In this document: positions 32,409 to 41,422 of the stretch, piece after piece
How positions within the stretch are numbered: position 1 is the first letter of the stretch
How the letters are laid out: each line of letters opens with the position of its first letter
Origin: Bacillus dicomae
GTDB lineage: Bacteria > Bacillota > Bacilli > Bacillales > Bacillaceae_G
Reading direction: 5' to 3'
Length of the DNA: 64,000 nt
Assembly: GCF_006494425.1 (NCBI RefSeq)
Contig: NZ_VHIV01000002.1
Span: 62,001 to 126,000 of the forward strand
Program-made: the position numbers and the translations under genes
The notes under the pieces: generated by a model
The model's database searches: none
Told to the model about the DNA's origin: nothing
What the model saw: the letters and a program-made list of their open reading frames with translations, nothing else

Positions 32409-34517
32409 TTGCGTTTTAATGTTTTTACACAGCAACGAAGAAGAGATGAATTCCATTTGAGTTTTTCGGCTCAGCAACCGAGCAAGAACTTATTAATTTC
32501 TATCATTCTTAGTGGAATGTGGGCGATCTGTTTAGAAACGCTATTCTTTGTTATGTTAAGGTCTTTCGAATTTGAGAAAACGAAAGAGTTTTTCAATGGG
32601 ACAATACAGCTAAGTATACTCATTATTATTTTATGGGGTGTACTACTATACACCATTCATTTAAATAAAGGTATTAGTCATAAGCTTAGGCCGGCTATGC
32701 AAGTTTATGTCGTATTATTTTTAATCGCTCATACAATGAATTGGATGTATATCATGATACAGGAAGGCATGAATCTTCAATTAGTAAATACGTGGGTGTA
32801 TTTCCAAAATGGACAGTATATTTTAAGCCTGTTATTTATTTATATCATATACGTTTTTGCGTATAATTTGCTGGGAAGAATTTTCTTAAGTACAACGATA
32901 ACTAGTTTAATCTTACTTATTTTTGTGCTTGTGAATCATTTTAAAATTATGTTTAGAGGAGATCCATTCTATCCGTCTGATTTCACTCAGATTGGTCATA
33001 TGGATTCCGTTATACCGATGGTTATGGACTCCTTTAGTTTTTGGAGTATGTTTCTTGTAATAGTTGGTATTGTTCTTTTTATATTTGTAGTTATGTATAT
33101 AAGAAGGTATATTCCAGTTATAAAATCACATATTATTGTGAGGATTATTTTAATATGTGGCTCTGCATTTATGTTGTACGCATATAGTAATTATTCTAAT
33201 ACCTTTATGAATAATGTATTTCAAAAAGGCGGGGTAGATATTCGCCCGTGGAATCAAGTTGGAAATTATAATGCGAATGGTTTTGTTATAGGATTTTTAA
33301 GTAACTTAGATACGACAGTGATTAAAGAGCCAGAGAAGTATTCAAAGGAAAATATACAGCAAATTGCAAAGGATATAGAAAAGCAATATGGCGGTAAAGT
33401 AAAAGCGCAAAAAAAGGCAGAGAAGCCGAACATTATATATATTATGAGTGAGGCATTTTGGGATCCGACAAAATTAACGAATCTTTCATTTAGCGAAGAT
33501 CCAGTGCCAAATTTACATCATTATATAGAGAATTTCCCAGGGGGACAAACGATAGCCCCTACATTTGGAGGGAATACAGCGAATACAGAATTTGAAGCAT
33601 TAACGAGTTACTCGATGAGTCTCTTAATGCCTGGTTCTATACCATACCAACAAGCTGTCCCAAGTCAGAAAGAAATTCCATCTATTGCAAGTGAGTTGAA
33701 GAAACAAGGATATTATGCAAGTGCGATTCATGCTTTTAACCGATCGTTTTATAAACGAGATGATGTATATAAAACATTAGGGTTCGATCATTTCAATGCA
33801 GAAGACACGATGAAAAATAAAGAAGCAGTTGGAGATAATATTGGTGATTTATCTATGAGTAAAGAAATAATAGATGAATTAAAACAGAGAAAACAGCCTA
33901 CATTTATTCATGCGGTGACGATGCAAAATCATTTTCCATATACGCCAAATATGTTTGGAGAAAATAAAGTAGAAATTAATGGATTAACAGAAGAGGAATC
34001 GAAGGCAGAATTAGAAGCATATACAGAAGGTGTAAGACTGTCGGATGAAGCGTTGCAATATTTAATTGAGCAGCTTGATGAGTTAGACAGACCTACTTTA
34101 TTAGTCTTCTTTGGAGATCACTTACCTATGTTAGGTACTAATAAATCCATTTATAAAGAAGCGGGATATATAGAAAATGAAGAGACGGTAAGAGAAAGAT
34201 TAATTATGTCAGAAACACCATTGTTAATGTATGCGAATTTCGATTTGCCAAATGACAATTTAGGTTTAGTAAGCCCGATTTATTTCTCTAGCCTTGTGTT
34301 TGATTATGCAGGATTAAATCAATCACCATTTTATCAACTTTTATCGGAAATGCATAAAGAAATACCGGTTCTTAGAGATGAGTTAAAGGTTAATAAAGAC
34401 GGGGAAGAGATAACAGATTTAACAAAGAAACAAAAAGAAATGTTAGAGCAATATAAAATGATTCAATATGATTTACTTGCTGGAAAGCAGTACAGTAAAG
34501 ATATACTGTTTAAATAG
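32409..34517 (+). CDS. LTA synthase family protein (sulfatase fold)
   Basis: The protein of about 702 residues has five N-terminal membrane helices and an extracellular sulfatase-type domain: NIIYIMSEAFWDPTKL starts it, FGGNTANTEFEALTS contains the likely Thr nucleophile (about residue 390), and FFGDHLPML supplies metal ligands. Family members polymerise or transfer glycerol phosphate from phosphatidylglycerol to make lipoteichoic acid or related polymers. Several starts are possible; TTG 32409 has the best site (GAGGGAATAAA), ATG 32373 is the alternative. It differs from canonical LtaS (about 640 residues) in its longer C-terminus. Confidence 0.88.
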   Translation: MRFNVFTQQRRRDEFHLSFSAQQPSKNLLISIILSGMWAICLETLFFVMLRSFEFEKTKEFFNGTIQLSILIIILWGVLLYTIHLNKGISHKLRPAMQVYVVLFLIAHTMNWMYIMIQEGMNLQLVNTWVYFQNGQYILSLLFIYIIYVFAYNLLGRIFLSTTITSLILLIFVLVNHFKIMFRGDPFYPSDFTQIGHMDSVIPMVMDSFSFWSMFLVIVGIVLFIFVVMYIRRYIPVIKSHIIVRIILICGSAFMLYAYSNYSNTFMNNVFQKGGVDIRPWNQVGNYNANGFVIGFLSNLDTTVIKEPEKYSKENIQQIAKDIEKQYGGKVKAQKKAEKPNIIYIMSEAFWDPTKLTNLSFSEDPVPNLHHYIENFPGGQTIAPTFGGNTANTEFEALTSYSMSLLMPGSIPYQQAVPSQKEIPSIASELKKQGYYASAIHAFNRSFYKRDDVYKTLGFDHFNAEDTMKNKEAVGDNIGDLSMSKEIIDELKQRKQPTFIHAVTMQNHFPYTPNMFGENKVEINGLTEEESKAELEAYTEGVRLSDEALQYLIEQLDELDRPTLLVFFGDHLPMLGTNKSIYKEAGYIENEETVRERLIMSETPLLMYANFDLPNDNLGLVSPIYFSSLVFDYAGLNQSPFYQLLSEMHKEIPVLRDELKVNKDGEEITDLTKKQKEMLEQYKMIQYDLLAGKQYSKDILFK

Positions 34518-34524
34518 AAAAACA

Positions 34525-34558
34525 AAAAGAACTTGTATAACGATACAAGTTCTTTTTT
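34525..34558 (+). terminator. Terminator after the LTA-synthase-family gene
   Basis: AAAAAGAACTTGTA pairs with TACAAGTTCTTTTT. Confidence 0.85.
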
Positions 34559-34722
34559 ATATTATTTAACGGGGTAACCAGACAAGCTGGGTTTAGGGAG
34601 TATTACCTGTACATTTAGTATAAATGAAAATGTAATTGTTTTATTAATTGATTTGTGAGAAATGTGTGAATTTTAATATTTGCAAAAACTGCGTTCCTAT
34701 CGATACGATTTGGCATAGGTTT

Positions 34723-35532
34723 TTATGAACGTAAAAATTTTATAAGTTCTTCATTTAATTCATCCGCTTGATCGATTGGAGAGCCGTGACCGCTATTTGT
34801 GAGAGGGTGTAACTGCGAGTTTTTAATCCACTTTTGCGTGAGTTCAGCGCTTTTGTATGGGATAAGTTGATCGTGAACACCGTGGAATATTTTTGTTGGG
34901 ACGTTAATTTTACTTAAATCTTTCGTTACATCTTCATTTGCGGCTGCTTGTAATATTTTGATGAGAGCGTAGGAAGCAGACTGCATACCGAGATAAGAAA
35001 ACCATTCTAACGTAGCAGATCCTAAGTTTCTATTAAAAAATGATAAAGATACATCATTTAAAAATTTAGGCAGATTGGCATACATTTGATTAATGAGGGT
35101 ATCTGCTTGTTCTTTTGGGACACCGTAGGGAGATTCTTGATTTTTAACGAAAGAGGGGGAAACCGCGTCGACTAATACAAGTTTTGAAATACGATGACCA
35201 TTATAGCGAGACATGTATCGAATAGAAAGAGCACCACCTACTGAGAAACCGACTAATGTAGCATTTTCTACTTGAAGTGCTTCTAGGACGATGGCGATAT
35301 CGTCTGCTAAACGATCGTATGTGTAGCCAGTCCATGGCTTATCAGATTGCCCGTTTCCGCGTATATCTATAGCGATGCAGCGGAAACCGTGCTGTGGTAA
35401 CACATTGAGCTGATATTGGTACATTTGATGATTTAAAGGCCAGCCATGGACGAAGAACACAGTTTTACTACCGGGTCCGGGATTAACGTCTTGCACAAAA
35501 ATATGTACATCTTTTTCGACGGTAACAAACAT
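34723..35532 (-). CDS. Alpha/beta hydrolase
   Basis: The 269-residue enzyme has the fold's oxyanion HGW (residues 29-31), the nucleophile elbow GFSVGG with Ser97, an acid in the FHGVHDQLIP segment and the catalytic His in NSGHGSP. It resembles non-haem peroxidase/esterase-type hydrolases. The substrate is unknown. ATG 35532 follows AGGGGGC. It is a single gene. Confidence 0.85.
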   Translation of the reverse strand: MFVTVEKDVHIFVQDVNPGPGSKTVFFVHGWPLNHQMYQYQLNVLPQHGFRCIAIDIRGNGQSDKPWTGYTYDRLADDIAIVLEALQVENATLVGFSVGGALSIRYMSRYNGHRISKLVLVDAVSPSFVKNQESPYGVPKEQADTLINQMYANLPKFLNDVSLSFFNRNLGSATLEWFSYLGMQSASYALIKILQAAANEDVTKDLSKINVPTKIFHGVHDQLIPYKSAELTQKWIKNSQLHPLTNSGHGSPIDQADELNEELIKFLRS

Positions 35533-35548
35533 AAATTAGCCCCCTATC

Positions 35549-35677
35549 CTATTCATATGCTCTATCCCAAAAGCATTGTTTCGTTATAGCTTTAATAAAT
35601 ACATTTGCCAGGGGCGTAGGATTTTGTTCTAGTAAGACACCAGGTTTTCCTTCATTCTTACGTGTGAAAGATTTCAT
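35549..35677 (-). CDS. Possible 42-residue protein
   Basis: A short frame starts at ATG 35677 with AAAGGAT upstream and reads MKSFTRKNEGKPGVLLEQ and onward to WDRAYE. It is hydrophilic at first and ends in an aromatic stretch. A bcr1 remnant stands just upstream. It may be a small gene or the tail of a decayed one; codon usage looks like coding sequence but the case is weak. Confidence 0.35.
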   Translation of the reverse strand: MKSFTRKNEGKPGVLLEQNPTPLANVFIKAITKQCFWDRAYE

Positions 35678-35680
35678 TTA

Positions 35681-35743
35681 TTTATCCTTTATCAACGGCC
35701 CATAAAAGCCCGATTGGTGAGGGTGATTAAAGTTTCACTTCAT
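35681..35743 (+). repeat. Decayed bcr1 fragment
   Basis: TTTATCC, then CGGCCCATAAAAGCCCGATT and GTGATTAAAGTTTCACTTCAT. Both ends of bcr1 remain but about 95 bp of the interior are missing and the terminal TTTAT is mutated to TTCAT. Confidence 0.75.
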
Positions 35744-35941
35744 TTTTGTCGCCTATATAAAATTTCTCTACATAATATAAGTATTATTGTTTATAGTTTT
35801 TATGCTTATATATAGCCTGAAGATACTCAACTCTATTGGAATGATTTACCTCAAATGTTCGATTTCTCTTTGTTTGTCTAAGAAAATCATTTATTATAAT
35901 AAATGGTATTACTTCGAGATGTTTTTTGAAGGGGTGTTGAA

Positions 35942-37198
35942 GTGAAAGACAGTTTTCTATCATATAAAGAAGAAGAAAGGAATGCAAAAATCCTTTTGTG
36001 GGTGCTATATGTCATTGTTATTTCATACCAAATTTTCTATGCAATCGTATTAGAGAATAAATCACTAACGGATAAGGGATATAGCATACTCTGGCAAGTT
36101 ATTTGCGGAACTGCAATACTCGGTGTGAATGTATATTTAATAAAAAAAGAGAAAGCGAATTTCGTTAAATATGCATGTGTATTTGCATACTTAGGAATAG
36201 AGATTGCTAATATACTTTCGTATATGCTTTATAATGAGGCGGTATTTGATGGGGGAAATATAATAGAAATTATTCTCATCTTCTTTGTACCTATATTTTT
36301 AAATAAAAAATATTTTGTGGTTGTACTTTCGACTATTGTAGGAAAATATTTGATTTATTTATTTGTATTAGAGGAAGTAAAAGGGTTTATGTTCCTCATT
36401 ATGTATACACTCTTATTAATAGCTGCATATATCATTTTAAATCGATTTATACAATACCTTTCAGCGGTAAAGGAAAGTATTAAGATTGCTAGTGAATCAC
36501 AAAAATTAGCAGTAATCGGAAAAATGGCAGCGACAGTGGGACATGAAATTAAAAATCCACTTGCTTCATTAAAAGGGTTTACGCAATTACAACGAGAGAA
36601 GCATGCGGAGGACCCTATTTACAAACAGATGATTTTTGAAATAGAAAATATGAATAATATGATAAGTGAATTGATGGAAGTTGCTACATGCAAACCCTCT
36701 ATTTATAAGAAACATAATATAGGTGAAATTGTATTACAAGCAGTAGCAATTGTTCGCGAAAAAATGAATGAATCTAGCGTCCAGCTTATTTCTAATATCG
36801 AAGAAAAGATAATAGAAGTTGAATGTGATGAGCGGAAAATAAGAGGAGTCTTTCTATATGTCATAAAAAATGCTCTGGAGGCAATGGAGCAAGGTGGCAC
36901 ATTAGAGTTACGGTTAGAAAATAAAGGACAAGATTATGTAATGCTAAGTGTAATCGATAATGGTTACGGTATTAAGAAAGAAAATTTGGCTCGTGTTACA
37001 GAAGCCTTTTATACAACGAAACAAGATAAAATTGGTTTGGGACTTACGGTAGCGAATCGGCTTGTTACGGAGCAGCATCTTGGTGAATTACATATTTCAA
37101 GTAAAAGAGATATTGGAACTAGAATAGATATCATTCTCCCGAAACAACGTGGAAATAGTGAAATCCAAGTGGGAGAAAAGCTAGGAGTTACCATATGA
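35942..37198 (+). CDS. Membrane sensor histidine kinase (sporulation-kinase-like)
   Basis: The 418-residue protein has about six helices in the first 175 residues without a large external domain, a HisKA domain with phosphoacceptor His201 (GHEIKNPLASLKGF) and an HATPase domain (NALEAM, DNGYGI, IGLGLTVA). The HEIKNP box is of the KinA-E/ResE-like type. Start is GTG 35942 behind GAAGGGGTG. No response regulator is encoded nearby; it overlaps the next kinase gene by four bases (ATGA). It could feed a phosphorelay; this is inference. Confidence 0.88.
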   Translation: MKDSFLSYKEEERNAKILLWVLYVIVISYQIFYAIVLENKSLTDKGYSILWQVICGTAILGVNVYLIKKEKANFVKYACVFAYLGIEIANILSYMLYNEAVFDGGNIIEIILIFFVPIFLNKKYFVVVLSTIVGKYLIYLFVLEEVKGFMFLIMYTLLLIAAYIILNRFIQYLSAVKESIKIASESQKLAVIGKMAATVGHEIKNPLASLKGFTQLQREKHAEDPIYKQMIFEIENMNNMISELMEVATCKPSIYKKHNIGEIVLQAVAIVREKMNESSVQLISNIEEKIIEVECDERKIRGVFLYVIKNALEAMEQGGTLELRLENKGQDYVMLSVIDNGYGIKKENLARVTEAFYTTKQDKIGLGLTVANRLVTEQHLGELHISSKRDIGTRIDIILPKQRGNSEIQVGEKLGVTI

Positions 37199-38415
37199 AT
37201 AAAGACGGTATATTTAAAAATGAAGAAATAAAGGCGCTGAAAATATTTTTAAGTTTATTTTTCATTATATTTTTTGTATACGATCTTGCCTACGAATTTA
37301 TTGTACCTTTAATAGGAGGAGAGCAAGAAGGAGTAGGACAATTTGAAGATGGTTTAGGTTTATGGCTTTATTTTCTGATGGTGATCTTATTTTGTATTGG
37401 AGTATACTTCATGAAATGGAAGAATCCATTTGCAGTGAAATATATTATTCTAATTGGATATAATCTATTAGATTTTATCCATAATTTTATGATTTACTAC
37501 GGTAGTGATGCTGAGTTTGATGGTGGGAATATAGTAGAGGGATTTTTTGTTTTATTTGCTCCACTCTTTGTGAACAAAAGATATTTTTGGTTAGTTCCGA
37601 GCATACTTGTGGGAAAATACGCTCTTATAGGAATCATTATTCACTCGTCACTCGTTTTAATTCCGATGGCATTATATAGTATATTTACTATCATATGTTG
37701 GATTATGTTTTTAAGGTTTCGATCTTACGTTCGTACGCTTGAGATGATGGATAAAGAAATACAACAAACAGAAAAGCTAGCAACTGTTGGGAAAATGGCT
37801 ACAGTTATTGGTTACAAAATTAAAAGACCACTAGCTAATTTGGATAAATTTGTAAATAAGCAAGCGATTAAATATCCAGAGGATAAAATATATAGTGATA
37901 TTATGAAACAAGAAGTAGAACGAATTCATATAATCGCTACAGAACTTAGTGGATTTGAGAAATCTAAATCAATAGAATCAGAAGTTCATAATATAGAAGA
38001 AATTATCGCTTATGTTATTCGAGTTATGGGGAAGCCTGCTTTAAATCAAGGCGTGCACATACAAGGTATTTATAGTAAAGACATACCATTAATTACATGC
38101 GATGAAAAACGATTAAAACAAGTATTTTTTAATTTAATTAAAAATGCGATTGAAGCAATGTCAGTTGGCGGAACGATTACGATTAAAGTGACTGTAGAAG
38201 AAGCAATCATTATTCAAGTCAAGGATGAGGGTTGCGGCATTCCAAAAGACAAAATTCCGAAGCTAAATGAAGCCTTTTACACAACGAAAGAAACGGGAAC
38301 AGGTCTAGGTTTAGTAGTTACAGAAAAAATTATTAAAGACCACAACGGTAAAATGAGTTTTAAAAGTGAAGTTGGGGTTGGAACGACTGTGAAGGTTACA
38401 TTACCGATATCATGA
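37195..38415 (+). CDS. Histidine-kinase-like protein lacking the phosphoacceptor His
   Basis: The 406-residue protein is a paralogue of the kinase before it, with the same six-helix sensor and the shared pieces EFDGGNIVEGFFVLFAP and NKRYFW. In the dimerisation helix the H-box reads GYKIKRPLANLDKF: His is replaced by Tyr207, Glu by Lys208 and Asn by Arg211. The ATP-binding domain looks intact (NLIKNAIEAM, DEGCGIP, GTGLGLV). It cannot autophosphorylate on the usual His. It may dimerise with its neighbour and modulate it, or use its ATPase domain only. A terminator follows. Confidence 0.88.
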   Translation: MNKDGIFKNEEIKALKIFLSLFFIIFFVYDLAYEFIVPLIGGEQEGVGQFEDGLGLWLYFLMVILFCIGVYFMKWKNPFAVKYIILIGYNLLDFIHNFMIYYGSDAEFDGGNIVEGFFVLFAPLFVNKRYFWLVPSILVGKYALIGIIIHSSLVLIPMALYSIFTIICWIMFLRFRSYVRTLEMMDKEIQQTEKLATVGKMATVIGYKIKRPLANLDKFVNKQAIKYPEDKIYSDIMKQEVERIHIIATELSGFEKSKSIESEVHNIEEIIAYVIRVMGKPALNQGVHIQGIYSKDIPLITCDEKRLKQVFFNLIKNAIEAMSVGGTITIKVTVEEAIIIQVKDEGCGIPKDKIPKLNEAFYTTKETGTGLGLVVTEKIIKDHNGKMSFKSEVGVGTTVKVTLPIS

Positions 38416-38431
38416 AAAACTATTTTTAAAA

Positions 38432-38465
38432 GGGAGATCACTTATTTGAGAGTGATCTCTTTTTT
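38432..38465 (+). terminator. Terminator of the two-kinase operon
   Basis: GGGAGATCACT pairs with AGTGATCTCT, followed by TTTTTT. Confidence 0.85.
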
Positions 38466-38492
38466 GTTAAATAAATTATTTTTAAGAGAGAA

Positions 38493-38843
38493 CTAAATAT
38501 TAGTGATTAGAAAAATAGAATATACTGCACTTTCAGTAATGACAGGATTAATATAAATTGATATCGCATCCCCTCTCGAAACTGGGTTTCCTGTTGTAGT
38601 ACTAGTCCAAGTTACAGTAGCGGGACCTACCGCTGGGGTAGGATTATACACTTGAATTTGTCCAGAGCCAGTATCCGTAGGCTTAATCGAAAATGTTATA
38701 GTTCCTGTAATTTTGTCAGTAGTAGTGAAAGTGATAGTAGATAGGATGTAACTAGAGGTAGGAGCAGTGAGGTTTGTAGGGATATTTCTGCAAATATTAA
38801 TCGTATAAACAGCAGCAGGTAAGTTATTTACATTTATTATCAA
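38493..38843 (-). CDS. Thr/Ser-rich ORF, probably a 5'-truncated surface protein fragment
   Basis: The frame of about 116 codons has no ATG and no ribosome site; the first usable codon is TTG 38843. The product is rich in Thr, Ser, Ile and Pro, beta-strand-like (ITFTTTDKITGTITFSI, VTWTSTTTGNPVSRG), and resembles the C-terminal domain of an exported or spore-surface protein. Immediately upstream on the same strand is the broken start of a HAD gene, so the two have been joined by a deletion or rearrangement. Likely not functional as it stands. Confidence 0.4.
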   Translation of the reverse strand: MIINVNNLPAAVYTINICRNIPTNLTAPTSSYILSTITFTTTDKITGTITFSIKPTDTGSGQIQVYNPTPAVGPATVTWTSTTTGNPVSRGDAISIYINPVITESAVYSIFLITNI

Positions 38844-38934
38844 ACTGCCAAAAAACGTTTTGAAACGAGTAATAACATAAAGGCAAGGTATCAGCTAGTG
38901 TGCCATCAAAATCAAAAATAATTGTACGTAGCAT
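38830..38934 (-). pseudogene. 5' fragment of a HAD hydrolase gene with a frameshift
   Basis: From ATG 38934 (GGGGTGAG site) the frame reads MLRTIIFDFDGTLADTLP, a perfect HAD motif I. One extra T in a T-run then shifts the frame; in the next frame it continues LCYYSFQNVFWQFDNK, as such phosphatases do, and similarity ends there. The remaining 180 or so codons are absent. Confidence 0.8.
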
Positions 38935-38947
38935 TTTCTCACCCCTA

Positions 38948-39024
38948 TTTTAAGTTATTTTAAGGTTTATTTATGTGTTTGTGTTGTGATACACTTAAAA
39001 TAACTTAAAAATACTTAAAAGTAA
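38948..39024. promoter_or_regulatory. Operator region of the DeoR-family gene
   Basis: TTTTAAGTTATTTTAAG (38948-38964) is repeated, perfectly inverted, at 38994-39010. On the right side CTTAAAA recurs every 10 bases (38994, 39004, 39014), which puts the half-sites on one face of the helix. It lies between the HAD fragment and the DeoR gene and fits autoregulation. Confidence 0.7.
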
Positions 39025-39042
39025 ATAAAAATGGGTGAGATT

Positions 39043-39804
39043 ATGAATCAAGAGGAACGTTTAACAAAAATAATGGAGTATTTGAATGAACATAGGACGA
39101 TGAGTTTGAAAATGATGTGTGAGCTATTTCAAGTTTCCAGAGATACAGCAAGAAGAGATATTGTAAAGTTAACGAATGAAACAACAATAGTACGAACTCA
39201 TGGTGGTGTAGCTTTATCATCTTTCCACCGTAAAATATCGGATTATGTAAATCGTGAGGAAAAAGAAATTGAATATAAGATATCTATCGGAAGGCAAGCT
39301 GCTTCTTTTGTAGGAGATAATGAAGTGATTTATCTTGATGTTTCAACAACTGTTAACTGTATGGCTTCATTTTTGACAGCAAGTAACATAACAGTTGTTA
39401 CAAATTCAATTGATACTGTATATCATTTAATGGATATGGAGAATGTAAATATTCATATTTTGGGTGGAGAATTAAATAAACACTCACGTTATATGACAGG
39501 TTTTTCTGCAATGGAGAAACTAAAAGATTATCATTTTGATAAAGTTTTTATTGGATCACCCGGTCTTACAGAAGATGGTGTCTATTATGCGTACGAGGAA
39601 GATATTCATTTTAAGCGTCAAATTGTTAAACAAACAAATGAAGTGTTTTTACTTGCCGATGAGACAAAAATGAATCAACGTCAAAACTTTAAGGCGCTGT
39701 CATTAGAATCGATAGATACAATTATTACGAATGATGTTATTCCTGGCGATTTAGAAAGAGTAATGAAAGAATATGGAATTGAGCTAATCGTTGGAGTGAA
39801 GTAA
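39043..39804 (+). CDS. DeoR-family transcriptional regulator
   Basis: The 253-residue protein has an N-terminal DeoR helix-turn-helix (about 5-58, MSLKMMCELFQVSRDTARRDI) and a C-terminal sugar-phosphate-binding domain with DVSTTVNCMA, TNSIDTV, FIGSPGLTEDG and LADETKM. ATG 39043 has GGGTGAG before it. It precedes a HAD phosphatase gene by 14 bases, so the pair likely senses and dephosphorylates a sugar phosphate. The palindromic region at 38948-39024 is the probable operator. Confidence 0.92.
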   Translation: MNQEERLTKIMEYLNEHRTMSLKMMCELFQVSRDTARRDIVKLTNETTIVRTHGGVALSSFHRKISDYVNREEKEIEYKISIGRQAASFVGDNEVIYLDVSTTVNCMASFLTASNITVVTNSIDTVYHLMDMENVNIHILGGELNKHSRYMTGFSAMEKLKDYHFDKVFIGSPGLTEDGVYYAYEEDIHFKRQIVKQTNEVFLLADETKMNQRQNFKALSLESIDTIITNDVIPGDLERVMKEYGIELIVGVK

Positions 39805-39818
39805 AGGGGGACGTAAAA

Positions 39819-40445
39819 ATGAAGGAGATTATATTTGATATTGACGGAACAATGTTAGATACGGAAAAAGCAGTTTTATATTCATTACAGAGAACGTTGC
39901 GAGATGAAGGGATGAATTATTCATTAGAAAAGCTACATTTTGCATTAGGTATTCCTGGTGTGGCTGCGTTACAAGAAATCGGTGTGGAAAATATAAAAGC
40001 AGTTCATGAGAAATGGATACGTAATATGGCAGATTTTAAGAATGAAATTACAGTATTTAAAGGAATTGCGGAAGTGATTGAAATAGTATCTTCATATAAG
40101 GTTCGAACAGGGATTGTTACTTCAAAAACACGCCAAGAGTTTATCGATGATTTCCAGCCGTTTGGATTGCATTCATATTTTGAACACTCTATTTGTGTGG
40201 AAGATACAATGAAACATAAACCACATCCAGAGCCACTTGTGACATGTTTAAAAAGATTGAATATAGATGCACAAGAAGCGATATATATAGGTGACTCAGT
40301 ATATGACTTACAATGTGCAAAACAAGCGGGAGCAAAGTTTGGTTTAGCACTGTGGGGAGCGAAGACAAAGAAAGGGTTCGAAGAGGCTGATTATATTTTT
40401 CAAACGCCTCATGAAATTTTAAGTTTAGTAAAAAGAGATAGCTAA
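39819..40445 (+). CDS. HAD superfamily phosphatase (beta-phosphoglucomutase/phosphoglycolate type)
   Basis: The 208-residue protein has motif I DIDGTMLD (residues 7-14), motif II TSKT in TGIVTSKTRQEF, the Lys of KPHPEP and motif IV IGDSVYDLQCA. A helical cap follows motif I. It is co-transcribed with the DeoR gene and may act on the regulator's sugar-phosphate ligand. ATG 39819 follows AAAGGGGG. A terminator hairpin covers its last codons. Confidence 0.88.
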   Translation: MKEIIFDIDGTMLDTEKAVLYSLQRTLRDEGMNYSLEKLHFALGIPGVAALQEIGVENIKAVHEKWIRNMADFKNEITVFKGIAEVIEIVSSYKVRTGIVTSKTRQEFIDDFQPFGLHSYFEHSICVEDTMKHKPHPEPLVTCLKRLNIDAQEAIYIGDSVYDLQCAKQAGAKFGLALWGAKTKKGFEEADYIFQTPHEILSLVKRDS

Positions 40446-40464
40446 ATTAGCTATCTCTTTAAAA
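40431..40464. terminator. Terminator between the HAD gene and the Nif3 gene
   Basis: AAAAGAGATAGC pairs with GCTATCTCTTT; works for both converging genes. Confidence 0.75.
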
Positions 40465-40466
40465 AT

Positions 40467-41387
40467 TTATAACCACCATTTCTCTTGTGGAACCAAAGTA
40501 ACATCCACATCAAAATTTTCTGTAAACCAATCATACATCACTGTCTCTTTCACTAAATATTCAGAGGCAGAGTGTGACACTCCAATGAGTGACATATTCG
40601 TTTCTTTTACGTAATCCATAATGAGTGAGTATTTATGCCTGCCGTAATCATTGTCGATATGGCAATGGATTTCTCCAGTAATATATGCTTCAGCGCCTTT
40701 TGCTTCTGCTTCTTTCATGAGAGATACGACATCTCCACATCCCGCGATAATTGCAATCTTTTTGAGGGAATCATGTTGGTTACCTTCGAAGTCTGTATAA
40801 GGAATATGGAAGATATTTTTTAGACGCTTTTGGAGTGCTTCTGTGGATGTTTCATCTATTTCACAAATAAGGCCAACTGGCTCTTGTTCTGGACCTTCAT
40901 ATGCAAAACCTTCAACTACATGAGCATGTAAGGACTTTGCAATTGAAATGCTTGTTCCATGCGTTTGATGAACATCCATTGGTCCGTGACATGTATATAT
41001 AGAAAGTTGTTTTTCTTTTATCGCTTGTAAATATTTTTCAGGTATTGGAATAAAGCCACGCCCTGATTTTCCAAGCGGATCACCGCATTCCATTACAAGT
41101 GGGTGGTGCATAAAAAGTAAATCACCAGATGTAGATTGTGAAATGAATGTTTCAAGAACGTCATCTGTAGGAAAAACAGCTAAAAATACTTTATTTACAT
41201 TTTCAGCTCCTCGTATCATAAGACCGTTAAATAGCTCTACAAAATTGGTTTCGAAAAATTGTTGCCACGGAAATTGGATAGGATTATATACAGATGGGAT
41301 AAATCGGCTAAAGGCACTATCTTTTCCATATTTTTCGATTTGGAATAAATGATTGAGTGATTGTTCTATGTCTTTTAAAGCTCGCAT
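40467..41387 (-). CDS. Nif3-like dinuclear metal centre protein
   Basis: The 306-residue protein carries the metal-binding motifs of the NIF3/DUF34 family: MHHPL near residue 93, CHGPMDVH near 133, GEIHCH and GVSHSASE near the end. Family members form toroidal hexamers with a dimetal site in each subunit; their reaction is unsettled. It differs from the Bacillus YqfO type by lacking the inserted PII-like domain. ATG 41387 has GGAGGATAATACAAC. Single gene. Confidence 0.85.
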   Translation of the reverse strand: MRALKDIEQSLNHLFQIEKYGKDSAFSRFIPSVYNPIQFPWQQFFETNFVELFNGLMIRGAENVNKVFLAVFPTDDVLETFISQSTSGDLLFMHHPLVMECGDPLGKSGRGFIPIPEKYLQAIKEKQLSIYTCHGPMDVHQTHGTSISIAKSLHAHVVEGFAYEGPEQEPVGLICEIDETSTEALQKRLKNIFHIPYTDFEGNQHDSLKKIAIIAGCGDVVSLMKEAEAKGAEAYITGEIHCHIDNDYGRHKYSLIMDYVKETNMSLIGVSHSASEYLVKETVMYDWFTENFDVDVTLVPQEKWWL

Positions 41388-41422
41388 GTTGTATTATCCT
41401 CCTTGAACTGATTCTTGTTCTA

